Position numbers and translations under genes: made by a program. From Thermosynechococcaceae cyanobacterium Okahandja (lineage in GTDB: Bacteria > Cyanobacteriota > Cyanobacteriia > Thermosynechococcales > Thermosynechococcaceae), in assembly GCA_041530395.1 (NCBI GenBank), contig CP136945.1:2294001-2358000 (forward strand): a DNA stretch of 64,000 nt, given 5' to 3'. This document shows, piece by piece, positions 37,125 through 46,223 of the stretch. Each line of letters starts with the position of its first letter. The stretch's first letter is position 1. Below the pieces are notes generated by a model. The model saw nothing but the letters and a program-made list of their open reading frames with translations, was not told the origin of the DNA and did not search any database.

Positions 37125-38455
37125 GCCGCCACCTCCACATCACTCGACAGCAGTGCCTCGACAAATTCAAAGCTCGAAAAGGGCCGCAGATCCTTAATCC
37201 CTTCCCCCGCACCCACAAAGCGGATGGGTAGCCCCAACTCTTGAACTACCGCGAGGGCAACGCCCCCCTTGGCCGTGCCATCCAACTTTGTTAGGATGAC
37301 CCCCGTCAACTGTGCCGCCTCAGCAAAAACTTGGGCTTGGCGCAGGCCATTTTGACCGAGGGTGGCATCCAGCACCAGCAAGGATTCAACGGTGGCATTG
37401 CTGGCTTTCTTGTCGATAATGCGACGAATTTTTTTGAGCTCCTCCATGAGGTTGGCCTTATTTTGCAGGCGACCCGCGGTATCCACCAAGAGCAATTCCG
37501 TGCCCCGAGCTTCGGCAGCGCCAATGGCATCAAACACGACGGCGGCTGGATCCGTATTTTTGCCCGGGTTGGCAATGACCTCCACGTGCGAGCGCTGTCC
37601 CCACACTTTCACCTGTTCAGTGGCGGCTGCCCGAAAGGTATCCGCTGCCGCAATCAGACAGCGATAGCCCGACTGGCTGGCAATGTGCGCCAACTTGCCG
37701 ATGGTGGTGGTTTTACCAACGCCGTTGACCCCCGTAATGAGCCAGATGTTCAGCCGTCCCTTTTTGGGGGCAAAGTCTTGGGCATAGCCCTGCTGAAAGG
37801 GCGCATCTAGGGTATCCCGCAGAATTTGCTTCAGGTAGGCGATCGCCTGATCCGCGGGCAATGTTTCTTGGCGAATTTTGGCTTGCAGGGCGGCAATAAT
37901 CTGATCCGTTGCCTTTACGCCCACATCCGATTGCAGCAGCAGCATTTCAATTTCTTCAACGGCATCCCGCCCAAGGGGACCCTGTCCCACAATGAATCGC
38001 AGTTGATGCACAAGGCCGCGCCGCGTTTTGCCTAAGCCTTGGCGCAAGCGCTGCAACCACGTAATTTCCTCGAGATCCACCTCTTCCGGACGGCGACCTT
38101 GGGCGGCTAACACTTCCGCGGACCAGAGAAAGCCCTCATCCAAGGCGATCGGAGCTGTCTCAGCGGTATCTGGCGCATCCGTGGGTGCTTCCTCCGGCGG
38201 GGGAGCGAATTCGGCAGCCGGTGTTGTCTCCGCTTCAGGGGTGGCTGTCTCTGCGACCGCCGTTGGTTGACGAGACTGAATCGATTGCAGTGCCGTCTTT
38301 GCCCAATTGAGAATACCCCCCTCCGTTTTTTGCACTTCTGGTTCGGGTGGCGCTGTGGCAGACTCCGGCTCTGGGGCAGGCGATGCAGCCGTCTTTGTGG
38401 GGTCTTCCCCCTCACCCCCGCCGCCAAATTTCCGCCGAAACCAATTAAAAACCAT
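37121..38455 (-). CDS. ftsY: Signal recognition particle receptor FtsY
   Basis: 444 residues. Acidic, Pro/Ala-rich A region (residues ~15-110) after a basic amphipathic MVFNWFRRKFG start, then the N domain and the SRP GTPase: GVNGVGKTTTIGKLA, DTFRAAATEQ, DTAGRLQNKANLM, TKLDGTAKGG. Docks ribosome-nascent chains to the membrane with Ffh. A 130-base leader separates it from cphA. Confidence 0.96.
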   Translation of the reverse strand: MVFNWFRRKFGGGGEGEDPTKTAASPAPEPESATAPPEPEVQKTEGGILNWAKTALQSIQSRQPTAVAETATPEAETTPAAEFAPPPEEAPTDAPDTAETAPIALDEGFLWSAEVLAAQGRRPEEVDLEEITWLQRLRQGLGKTRRGLVHQLRFIVGQGPLGRDAVEEIEMLLLQSDVGVKATDQIIAALQAKIRQETLPADQAIAYLKQILRDTLDAPFQQGYAQDFAPKKGRLNIWLITGVNGVGKTTTIGKLAHIASQSGYRCLIAAADTFRAAATEQVKVWGQRSHVEVIANPGKNTDPAAVVFDAIGAAEARGTELLLVDTAGRLQNKANLMEELKKIRRIIDKKASNATVESLLVLDATLGQNGLRQAQVFAEAAQLTGVILTKLDGTAKGGVALAVVQELGLPIRFVGAGEGIKDLRPFSSFEFVEALLSSDVEVAA

Positions 38456-38585
38456 CCGCTCTACTCTCTTGCTTGATCACTGAGGACTACTTTTCAGGAT
38501 ACCGCTGATGCTTTACCGCAAGGGGCAATTCCACAAGCGGTACCTTTAGCTAATCGGCAGGGGTTGCGCGGGTTGCCGGGTCACA

Positions 38586-41288
38586 TCAGGGACGTTTACT
38601 GCTGGCGTTGAAATCTGAGCTAGAGCTAGTGGGCACGTCCTCTACGCTATGGAAGCCATTGCTGCCGCTCTCTTTGAGCCGTTGATGGTGCTGGTGAATC
38701 AGTTGAATGGTACGGGTCACATCCGCCGGTAAAATGACCACGAGGGCACCTTGGGGAGCGCGATCAAGGGCAAACTGAATCGCTGCCACTTCATCGTGAA
38801 TGATGTCGTACTGGCGGCGGATGCTGTGGTGGTGCAGCCCCCGCTCAATCCAGTCGGCGGCATCGCCCCGGGGACGACCGCGAGGGTCGTCGTCCTCCTT
38901 GATGATGATCCAGTCAAAAATTTTAGCGGACAGTTCCCCCAGTTGCTCGAGATCCTGATCGCGGCGATCGCCCGGCCCGCCGACAACACCAATCCGTTGC
39001 CCCGGCCACTTTTGCACAAACTCGCCCACCGCCTCGTAGCCAGCGGGATTGTGGGCATAATCGACCAAGACGCTAAAGGCACCCAGATCAAAGAGGTTCA
39101 TCCGCCCGGGGGTTTGCTCGACCGAGGTGCGGAACGTGGTTAAAGCAGCACGAATATGCTCAATACTAATGCCTTGGGCAAAGGCGGCCAAGCTGGCGGC
39201 AAGGGCATTGGCAATCATAAAGTTCGCCCGTCCCCCCAAGGTAATGGGCACATTTTCCGCCTGCTCAATCCGCAGGGTCCAATCCCCCTTCAGGATCGAT
39301 AGATAGCCATTTTCATAGACCGCCGCCAAGCCCCCCTGCTGTATGTGCTGTTTAATCACCGGGTTATGGGGGTTCATCGAAAAATAGGCCACTTGTGCCT
39401 TCACCTGACGTGCCATACCGGCCACAAGGGGATCATCGGCATTGAGGACGGCGTAACCATTGGGCCACGCGGACTCCACTACGACCGCTTTCAGATCTGC
39501 CAACTGCTCTACGGTGTCAATGTCGCCGATGCCGAGATGATCGGCTTGGACATTGAGCACTACCCCCACATCACAGTGGTCAAAGCCCAAACCGGAACGT
39601 AAGATGCCGCCGCGAGCGGTTTCGAGCACCGCCACCTCCACGGTCGGATCTTGGAGAATTAACTGGGCGCTTTGGGGGCCGGTGGTATCCCCTTTTTCAA
39701 CCAGGTAATCGCCAATGTAGATGCCATCGGTGGTGGTGTAGCCAACGGTCTGGCCCGTTTGCTTGCAGATGTGGGCAATTAAGCGGGTGGTGGTGGTTTT
39801 ACCGTTGGTGCCGGTAATGGCAAAGATGGGGATGCGGCAGGAGGTTCCGGGGGGAAAGAGCATATTCAGAACCGGCTCTGCCACGTTGCGGGCAATCCCT
39901 TGGCTGGGGTTAGTGTGCATCCGGAACCCAGGAGCCGCATTGACTTCCACAATCACCCCACCCACCTGCGGCAGGGGTCGCGAAATATCGGGGGTGACCA
40001 CATCAATCCCGGCAATATCTAGGCCAATGACCCGGGCGGCTCGCTGGCAAATCCAAACATTTTGGGGGTGAATTTCATCGGTGCGATCCACGGCAATGCC
40101 GCCGGTACTGAGGTTGGCGGTTGCCCGCAGATAGCAAATTTCCCCCGCTTCCAGCACCGTATTTAAGCTATAGCCCTGTTTTTCGAGCAGGGTCCAGGTG
40201 TCGTGGTTTACCTCAATGCGGGTGAGGATATTATCGTGGCCATCCCCCCGCTGCGGATCCCTGTTGGTTTGCTCGATGAGTTCTTCAATGGTGGAGCGAC
40301 CATCGCCAATGACGTGGGCAGGCACCCGCTCTGCCACCGCCACCACTTTGCCGTTGACCACCAAGACGCGAAAATCGCGCCCCGGATAGTACCGCTCGAC
40401 AATGACGGATTTTGAGACGCTGCTGGCAATTTCAAAGGCTTCTTCCGCCTGCTCGGGGGAGTTGATGTCAATCGTAATACCCCGCCCGTGGTTACCATCT
40501 AGGGGTTTAATGACAATCGGGTAGCCGCCAATTTCGGCGATCGCCTCGGGTAAATCTTCAATGTAGCGCACAAGGGTGCCCTTGGGTACGGGGATGCCCG
40601 CATCCCGCAGCATCCGCTTAGCGCCTTCCTTATCTCCGGCCAGTTCTACCGCCAAAATGCCACTGCGATCGCTCAGGGTGGCCTGCATCCGATGACTTTT
40701 AGCGCCGTAGCCCAGTTGAATGAGGGAGCGGCTGCTGAGTTCAAACCATGGAATGTTACGGGCTTCGGCTTCGCGCACAATGGCTTCGGTACTCGGTCCA
40801 AGGGAGGCGCGTGCCTTGAAGTCCCGCAGATCCGCTAAGTCTTGGTCGAGCTCCCGCTGGGGATAGGTACCGGTGTCAATAATGCTCTGGCACAGGCGCA
40901 CGGCTGCCCGCCCGGCATAGCGCCCGGCCTCCTCGTTTTGATACTCAAACACCACCTGATAAATGCCCGGTGTGGCGGTTTCGCGGGTACGGCCAAAGCC
41001 AACGGGCATACCGGCAAGTTCCTGTAGCTCAAGGGCAACGTGTTCCACCACATGGCCAAGATAGGTGCCTTCCCGCAAGCGGGTTAAAAAACCCCCTTCG
41101 TGCCCCAAGGAACAAAAGTGATCGTAAAGACTTGGTAAGACCCGTACTAACCCATCCACAAACCCGGGAATTTCGTTGGAGGGCGTGTTGGCCACCTCCT
41201 CTAAATCCAAACGCATCACAATTAGCTTATGGCGACGAATACTCCAATAGTTAGGACCCCGCAGCGTTTGTAATTTGAGAATTTTCAT
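38586..41288 (-). CDS. cphA: Cyanophycin synthetase CphA
   Basis: Polymerises Asp and Arg into cyanophycin using ATP. 900 residues: N-terminal domain with MKILKLQTLRGPNYWS, ATP-grasp (GGYPIVIKPLDGNHGRGI) in the middle, and a Mur-ligase-like second half with TGTNGKTTTTRLI and DYAHNPAGYEAV. A short Ser-rich tail is slightly longer than usual. Preceded by cphB on the same strand with a 94-base gap. Confidence 0.97.
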   Translation of the reverse strand: MKILKLQTLRGPNYWSIRRHKLIVMRLDLEEVANTPSNEIPGFVDGLVRVLPSLYDHFCSLGHEGGFLTRLREGTYLGHVVEHVALELQELAGMPVGFGRTRETATPGIYQVVFEYQNEEAGRYAGRAAVRLCQSIIDTGTYPQRELDQDLADLRDFKARASLGPSTEAIVREAEARNIPWFELSSRSLIQLGYGAKSHRMQATLSDRSGILAVELAGDKEGAKRMLRDAGIPVPKGTLVRYIEDLPEAIAEIGGYPIVIKPLDGNHGRGITIDINSPEQAEEAFEIASSVSKSVIVERYYPGRDFRVLVVNGKVVAVAERVPAHVIGDGRSTIEELIEQTNRDPQRGDGHDNILTRIEVNHDTWTLLEKQGYSLNTVLEAGEICYLRATANLSTGGIAVDRTDEIHPQNVWICQRAARVIGLDIAGIDVVTPDISRPLPQVGGVIVEVNAAPGFRMHTNPSQGIARNVAEPVLNMLFPPGTSCRIPIFAITGTNGKTTTTRLIAHICKQTGQTVGYTTTDGIYIGDYLVEKGDTTGPQSAQLILQDPTVEVAVLETARGGILRSGLGFDHCDVGVVLNVQADHLGIGDIDTVEQLADLKAVVVESAWPNGYAVLNADDPLVAGMARQVKAQVAYFSMNPHNPVIKQHIQQGGLAAVYENGYLSILKGDWTLRIEQAENVPITLGGRANFMIANALAASLAAFAQGISIEHIRAALTTFRTSVEQTPGRMNLFDLGAFSVLVDYAHNPAGYEAVGEFVQKWPGQRIGVVGGPGDRRDQDLEQLGELSAKIFDWIIIKEDDDPRGRPRGDAADWIERGLHHHSIRRQYDIIHDEVAAIQFALDRAPQGALVVILPADVTRTIQLIHQHHQRLKESGSNGFHSVEDVPTSSSSDFNASSKRP

Positions 41289-41382
41289 AAGTAAGGTGGT
41301 TTTAAGGATGACTTACCACTTTATAGTCTTGGGGGCGATGGCCCAGCAAACTGTATTCCAAGGAACAATTTTCGGAAAATTC

Positions 41383-42249
41383 TCAATTTAGGGGTGGCAG
41401 GACGCACTTGTGCTGCACTTGGTGGGTGTGCAAGTTGTAGCAGTCGCCATCACTGAGGATATGCAGCCGCAGGTTATAAATACTTAAGGGATCTGTCACA
41501 TCCACATGGGGGTAATTGGTGTAGCTAACGTCCCGCGGATCAACAATGGTGACGGCACCGCGACCTAGAACCCGCAGGGTACCATCGGCTTCAAACATGG
41601 CGCAGGTGTCCTCGTCAACACCCACCCCCAGTTTATCAGGATGGGCAGAAATGGCGCTAATGAGTCGCGCTAGGCGGTTCCGGTTGTGGAAGTGCTGATC
41701 CACGAGTACGTCGGGAAGAATGCCAAGGCCGGTGGCTAGATCCACTAGGGAACGATTGGGTGCCTCGTTGCTGCCGCCACTGGCAATCATGCACTCGCCG
41801 ATAACCGCCGCGCCAGCACTGGTGCCCCCCAGAACCGATTTGCCTTCCCACACTTGGTGCCGCAGTTGGTACAGCAGGGGAGTTTCATCGAGGAGCGCTG
41901 ATAAGCGCAGTTGATCGCCACCAGACATAAAAATGCCACTACAGCGGCTGAGGCGGGCAAGCATCTCTTCGTTTTCAGCATCGGCGCGATCGCCCACCAA
42001 GAGGACTTCCACTTCGCGCACGCCAATTTCGCGAAAAATATCGTGGTACAGCCGCCCCATGGCATCGGGTTCACGGGAGGCTGACGGAATCACACCAATG
42101 ACCGCATCAAGGCCACCAGAGCGCTGACAAAATGTGGTTAAAATTTGTCGTCCCCGTACCTTGTCCTCTGCACCGCCGATCGCCATCACCAAACCTCTAT
42201 GGCCAGTAGATTGGGGAGTTGTTTTGGAAATCGGGTTTAATTGCAACAT
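41383..42249 (-). CDS. cphB: Cyanophycinase CphB
   Basis: Serine-type exopeptidase releasing beta-Asp-Arg dipeptides from cyanophycin. 288 residues from Met 42249; catalytic Ser in GGTSAGAAVIGE; the surrounding VIPSASREPDAMGR and SGGDQLRLSALL blocks are family-typical. Nine extra codons are open upstream. cphB and cphA form the usual synthesis and breakdown pair. Confidence 0.95.
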   Translation of the reverse strand: MLQLNPISKTTPQSTGHRGLVMAIGGAEDKVRGRQILTTFCQRSGGLDAVIGVIPSASREPDAMGRLYHDIFREIGVREVEVLLVGDRADAENEEMLARLSRCSGIFMSGGDQLRLSALLDETPLLYQLRHQVWEGKSVLGGTSAGAAVIGECMIASGGSNEAPNRSLVDLATGLGILPDVLVDQHFHNRNRLARLISAISAHPDKLGVGVDEDTCAMFEADGTLRVLGRGAVTIVDPRDVSYTNYPHVDVTDPLSIYNLRLHILSDGDCYNLHTHQVQHKCVLPPLN

Positions 42250-42417
42250 AGCACTACGGTGGGTTTCAGCGTTCAATCGGCAGCGAACAGGACATCGGTA
42301 ATCCCCAAGGCAATTCCTGCCCTCTTGGGAGCATTTTTAGAGTGTTGCCCTGTCTGAGCATTAAGGATCAGTTCTATACAGCATAATGCCAGATTGGCGA
42401 AATTTTGTAACTGTCGC

Positions 42418-43140
42418 TCAAATCCCCACCACCACCACGGTTACGTTGTCGCGCCCCCCATGGTTTTTGGCAGCATTCACCAGAGCAGTGGCGGCCTTTT
42501 CCACATCTGGCTCGCTTAAATAAATGCTAATCACATCATCGGTGAGTTCTTCAGTGAGGCCATCACTGCACAGCAAGAGGCGATCGCCCGGCTCCAGATC
42601 AATGGGTTGAATATCAATTTGGCTCAGGTCTTCGCGCCCCAAACACTGGGAGAGAACATGCCGCCAAGGGTGCTGCCGCGCCTGCTCCGCCGTTAAGCTC
42701 CCCAACTGTACCGCTTGAGCAATCCAAGTATGATCGTGGGTAATTTGCCGCAGTTCCTCCTTGCGCCAGCGGTAAATTCGTGAATCCCCCACATGGGCAC
42801 ACCATGCCCCATCTCGACCTTCATCCAAGAGCACGACCACTGCGGTGGTTCCCATATCGGCCCGACCGGTATTTTGTCGCTGCTGCTCCACAATGGCCTC
42901 ATTGGCCGCGAGGAAGGCTTGGCGTAACAGGGTCACGGGATCGGTCTGCAATGTCTCTAAGTGTGCCTCTAGGTACTGATAAATATGTTCTACCGCTAGA
43001 CGACTGGCCTCTTCCCCGCCCGCATGACCTCCCATGCCATCAGCCACAATAAAAAAACGGTGGTGCTTTTCGTCAATGTAAAAAGCATCTTGGTTGCTTT
43101 TGCGAATTAGACCACAGTCGGTTAAGCCAGCAACGTCCAT
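42418..43140 (-). CDS. pphA: PP2C-type phosphatase PphA (PII-P phosphatase)
   Basis: 240 residues, very like the PphA of Thermosynechococcus as I remember it: [20 protein letters not shown] at the start, [33 protein letters not shown] and GGRDNVTVV. The conserved Asp residues for the three metals are present. In Synechocystis PphA dephosphorylates the nitrogen regulator PII. Its position upstream of cphBA fits, since PII controls arginine supply for cyanophycin. 168 bases separate it from cphB. Confidence 0.92.
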   Translation of the reverse strand: MDVAGLTDCGLIRKSNQDAFYIDEKHHRFFIVADGMGGHAGGEEASRLAVEHIYQYLEAHLETLQTDPVTLLRQAFLAANEAIVEQQRQNTGRADMGTTAVVVLLDEGRDGAWCAHVGDSRIYRWRKEELRQITHDHTWIAQAVQLGSLTAEQARQHPWRHVLSQCLGREDLSQIDIQPIDLEPGDRLLLCSDGLTEELTDDVISIYLSEPDVEKAATALVNAAKNHGGRDNVTVVVVGI

Positions 43141-43164
43141 GACCCTCCTATCCTGGGCTGTCTG

Positions 43165-44946
43165 CTAAAACATTTTTTCATACTTATCGAGTTTAAGCAT
43201 GAGTCGCCAATAAAGAATGCCAAACCATACAGCTAAGGCCGCTGCCACACCTGCCAACAGAATATACTGATTCACCAGTAAAATGGTTGCCACCAGCGAA
43301 AAGCTGCCAATGAGAACAACGTAGTTGAGACCTAAATTAATATTACTTAAGCGTCGTAAAATGCGATCGCTCTCGCTAGAGCGCACCCGCAACCGCAAAT
43401 CGCCATTTTCGAGCTTGTCTAGGACCTCATCGAGGCGGCGGGGCAAGCTAATAGCACTGGTGCCTACTTGGGCGGCTTGACGGCTCAGTTCGGAAAAGAG
43501 GCTGCCATTGTTGGGGTCTGAGAAGTTTCCGTTCGTCATAAGTTCACTCGCAAAGGGTTGAGCCACTTGCATAAAGTTAAAATCTTGATCGAGGCCTTTG
43601 CCAACCCCCTCTAGGGTGGAAAAGGCGCGCATAACAAAGGTAAAGGTGGCGGGAAAGCGAAAGGGTTGATCATAGGCAATTTCGTAAAGATCATCGCTAA
43701 TTTGAGCTACGGACTGCACTTCAAAGGACTGATCCATAAAATTATCTAAAAGGTACTGAATCGAGCGGCGAACCGGCCCCATGTCCTCGGTGGGCACCAA
43801 GGCACCCAACTCAATCAGCGACTGCACCACCTGCTCGCCATCCCGCTGGGCAATACTCAAGAACGTTTTCAGTAATTTGTCCCGGGTAATGGCCTGAATG
43901 CGCCCCATCATACCAAAGTCATAGAAAATAAGCTGGCCGCTGGGACTGACGGCAATATTCCCGGGATGGGGATCGGCGTGGAAAAAGCCATCGTGCAGCA
44001 CTTGGTAGAGGTAGGCTTTGGCCCCTAGCTCGGCCAAGCGTTTACGGTCTAGGCCTGCCGCCTCCAGCGCTTCGTAGTGGCTAATTTTAATGCCCGGCAA
44101 GTATTCTAGGGTGAGCACCCGCGGCGAGGTATAGCGCCAATAGACGCGGGGCACACAGGCCCACTCGCGATCGCGAAAATTGCGGCGGAAGGTATCGGCA
44201 TTGCGCCCTTCGTTGAGGTAGTCAATTTCTTCGTAGAGGATACGACAACATTCCTCGTAAATGCCCATCCAATCGCGACCGTTGCCCCACTTGGGATGGT
44301 CTTGGAAGTAGCGGGCAATCCCCTTGAGAATCGCCAAGTCAATGTCAAACAATTGCCGCAGTCCGGGCCGCTGCACCTTGACCACCACCTCTTCCCCGGA
44401 ACGGAGTTGCGCCTTATGCACTTGGCCGAGGCTGGCAGCCGCCATCGGAATTGGATCAAAGCTGCGAAAGAGGTCCGGGATACCGCGGCCAAAATCTTCG
44501 TAGATAATTTTTTCGACCAGATCGTAGCTGAAGGCGGGCACCCGATCCTGTAATTTGCTCAGTTCTTCCACGTACTCGCTGGGAAACAGATCCGCACGGG
44601 TGGAAAAGAGTTGACCCAGTTTAATGAAGGTGGGGCCTAGCTCTAGGAAGGTTTCCCGAATCCAAATGGCTTGGGCACGGCGACGCGCCGCCCGTTTGGC
44701 ATCGGTCATGCCCCCCCAGTAACTCCATGACTTTCCTAGGAGCCAGCGACCGGCCAGAAATTGCCAGACAAAAAACCAAATGTCAAAAAAGCGGCGGGTT
44801 TTCGAGTACTGCTCTCGATTCCACCGATAGGATTTACCGGTAGGGATAAGGGTAGCGGACGCTGGAGTTGACACGCGGTGCTCTGAAGTGGATGATCTCA
44901 ACAAATTGTAACGAATCCCTTGTGAATCACGAAGCATCATAGACAA
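43165..44946 (-). CDS. ABC1/AarF/UbiB-family atypical kinase
   Basis: 593 residues. ABC1 signature FIKLGQLFSTRADL, the ATP region AAASLGQVHKAQL, VVVKVQRPG, catalytic HADPHPGNIAV and metal-binding YDFGMMG. Two C-terminal hydrophobic segments (YVVLIGSFSLVATILLVN; ILLAGVAAALAVWFG) suggest membrane attachment. Cyanobacterial members are linked to prenyl-lipid/quinone metabolism, but this protein's substrate is unknown. Start MSMML may begin at the third codon. Confidence 0.88.
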   Translation of the reverse strand: MSMMLRDSQGIRYNLLRSSTSEHRVSTPASATLIPTGKSYRWNREQYSKTRRFFDIWFFVWQFLAGRWLLGKSWSYWGGMTDAKRAARRRAQAIWIRETFLELGPTFIKLGQLFSTRADLFPSEYVEELSKLQDRVPAFSYDLVEKIIYEDFGRGIPDLFRSFDPIPMAAASLGQVHKAQLRSGEEVVVKVQRPGLRQLFDIDLAILKGIARYFQDHPKWGNGRDWMGIYEECCRILYEEIDYLNEGRNADTFRRNFRDREWACVPRVYWRYTSPRVLTLEYLPGIKISHYEALEAAGLDRKRLAELGAKAYLYQVLHDGFFHADPHPGNIAVSPSGQLIFYDFGMMGRIQAITRDKLLKTFLSIAQRDGEQVVQSLIELGALVPTEDMGPVRRSIQYLLDNFMDQSFEVQSVAQISDDLYEIAYDQPFRFPATFTFVMRAFSTLEGVGKGLDQDFNFMQVAQPFASELMTNGNFSDPNNGSLFSELSRQAAQVGTSAISLPRRLDEVLDKLENGDLRLRVRSSESDRILRRLSNINLGLNYVVLIGSFSLVATILLVNQYILLAGVAAALAVWFGILYWRLMLKLDKYEKMF

Positions 44947-44953
44947 CCACGGG

Positions 44954-46171
44954 CTAGAGGGCGTAGCGATCCCGTCCCATCCCTAGGGCAAAGCGCAGGG
45001 AGTCGGGAATGGTCTTACTGCTGGCGGTTAAAAAGACGGTTAGCCCCAGCAGGCTAAAGGCAGCGGCTATACGAAAGAGGATACGGTAGCCAAGGGGCAC
45101 AATGAAGCCACCGAGGAGGGGGCCGGCTAAGGCCATCCCCAGATCAAACCCGCCGAGGCTGAGGCTGAGGACCCGCCCGCGCTCGTTGGCGTGGGAGCGA
45201 TCGGCCATGAGGGCGGCCACCATGGGAATGAGTACCCCCCCGGCGATGCCTTCTAAAATAGCGGCCCAGAGAACATCGAGGGGGGTTTGCGCCTGCGCCA
45301 GTACCACCATGGAAATGATGTAACAGCCCAGACTGCTCGAGATAAACAGGCCACGACCCCAGCGATCCGAGGCGGAGCCGGTGGCCACCCGGCCAATAAA
45401 ACTGGCGATCGCCGCCACGGTATAGAACAGGCCAGCAGAGACCTCAAGCTGCTCGGCGGCAATATACAGGGGAATAAAGGTGGCAATGGTGCCAAAGGTG
45501 AGGCCAACACTGAGCATCACGAGGGTGGGAACGCGCAAGCGCTCTGCCAGCAGCAGTCGCCAGAACCCTCCCTGAGCAGGCGTACTGGTCGCAGGGGTCG
45601 GCGGGTTGTGGACCCTCACCGCCGCCATAAACCCCAAGAGGGCTAAACCGCTGGCGACGCTAAAGAGCCACTGATCCCCATAGGTGTGCTGGAGCCAACT
45701 GCCCAAACTTGGCCCAAGGGCTACCCCAATCGGGTGTACCAAGCTAGTGTAGCCAATAATTTCACCCCGATGGCGGGGGGGGGCAATATCGGTCACAAGA
45801 GCCATGTAGCCGGTGGTAAAGCCGGCAATACTCACCCCGTGGAGCAACCGCACCCCAATTAGCAGCGGCAGATTATGGCTAAAAATGTAGAGCAGTGGGG
45901 CGATCGCCGCCACCGCCAAGCCAATCAGGAGGGTGATTTTACGACCGCGCCGATCCGCTAACGGCCCAAGCCACGAGCGGGAGGCAATTAAGCCGACGGC
46001 AAACGCCCCCATCACAATCCCTACTTGGTGTGGGCTGCCGCCCCGGGCCGCAATGTAGAGGGGCAGCGTGGGCAGGAGCGCCGCAATGCTAGACCAAAAC
46101 AACAAACCCGCCAACAATAACCTGAAAAGGGTTTGCCGCAGGGGTGGGGCTAATTGAAGTAACGTAATCAC
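44954..46171 (-). CDS. Major facilitator superfamily transporter
   Basis: 405 residues with about 12 hydrophobic segments; the MFS loop 2-3 motif is GPLADRRGRKITLL and its repeat SDRWGRGLFI lies in the second half. Looks like a drug/metabolite efflux type, substrate unknown. It stops seven bases before the ABC1 kinase start on the same strand. Confidence 0.88.
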   Translation of the reverse strand: MITLLQLAPPLRQTLFRLLLAGLLFWSSIAALLPTLPLYIAARGGSPHQVGIVMGAFAVGLIASRSWLGPLADRRGRKITLLIGLAVAAIAPLLYIFSHNLPLLIGVRLLHGVSIAGFTTGYMALVTDIAPPRHRGEIIGYTSLVHPIGVALGPSLGSWLQHTYGDQWLFSVASGLALLGFMAAVRVHNPPTPATSTPAQGGFWRLLLAERLRVPTLVMLSVGLTFGTIATFIPLYIAAEQLEVSAGLFYTVAAIASFIGRVATGSASDRWGRGLFISSSLGCYIISMVVLAQAQTPLDVLWAAILEGIAGGVLIPMVAALMADRSHANERGRVLSLSLGGFDLGMALAGPLLGGFIVPLGYRILFRIAAAFSLLGLTVFLTASSKTIPDSLRFALGMGRDRYAL

Positions 46172-46223
46172 AGCGCCCCCTTTGTTAAGGAAACTTTACA
46201 TTTCTTAATTCTAGCGAATCGAA

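Noticed and set aside
42250-42417. NtcA site sought upstream of cphB
   Set aside because: No GTA-N8-TAC pattern found; only a possible TATA-like -10.
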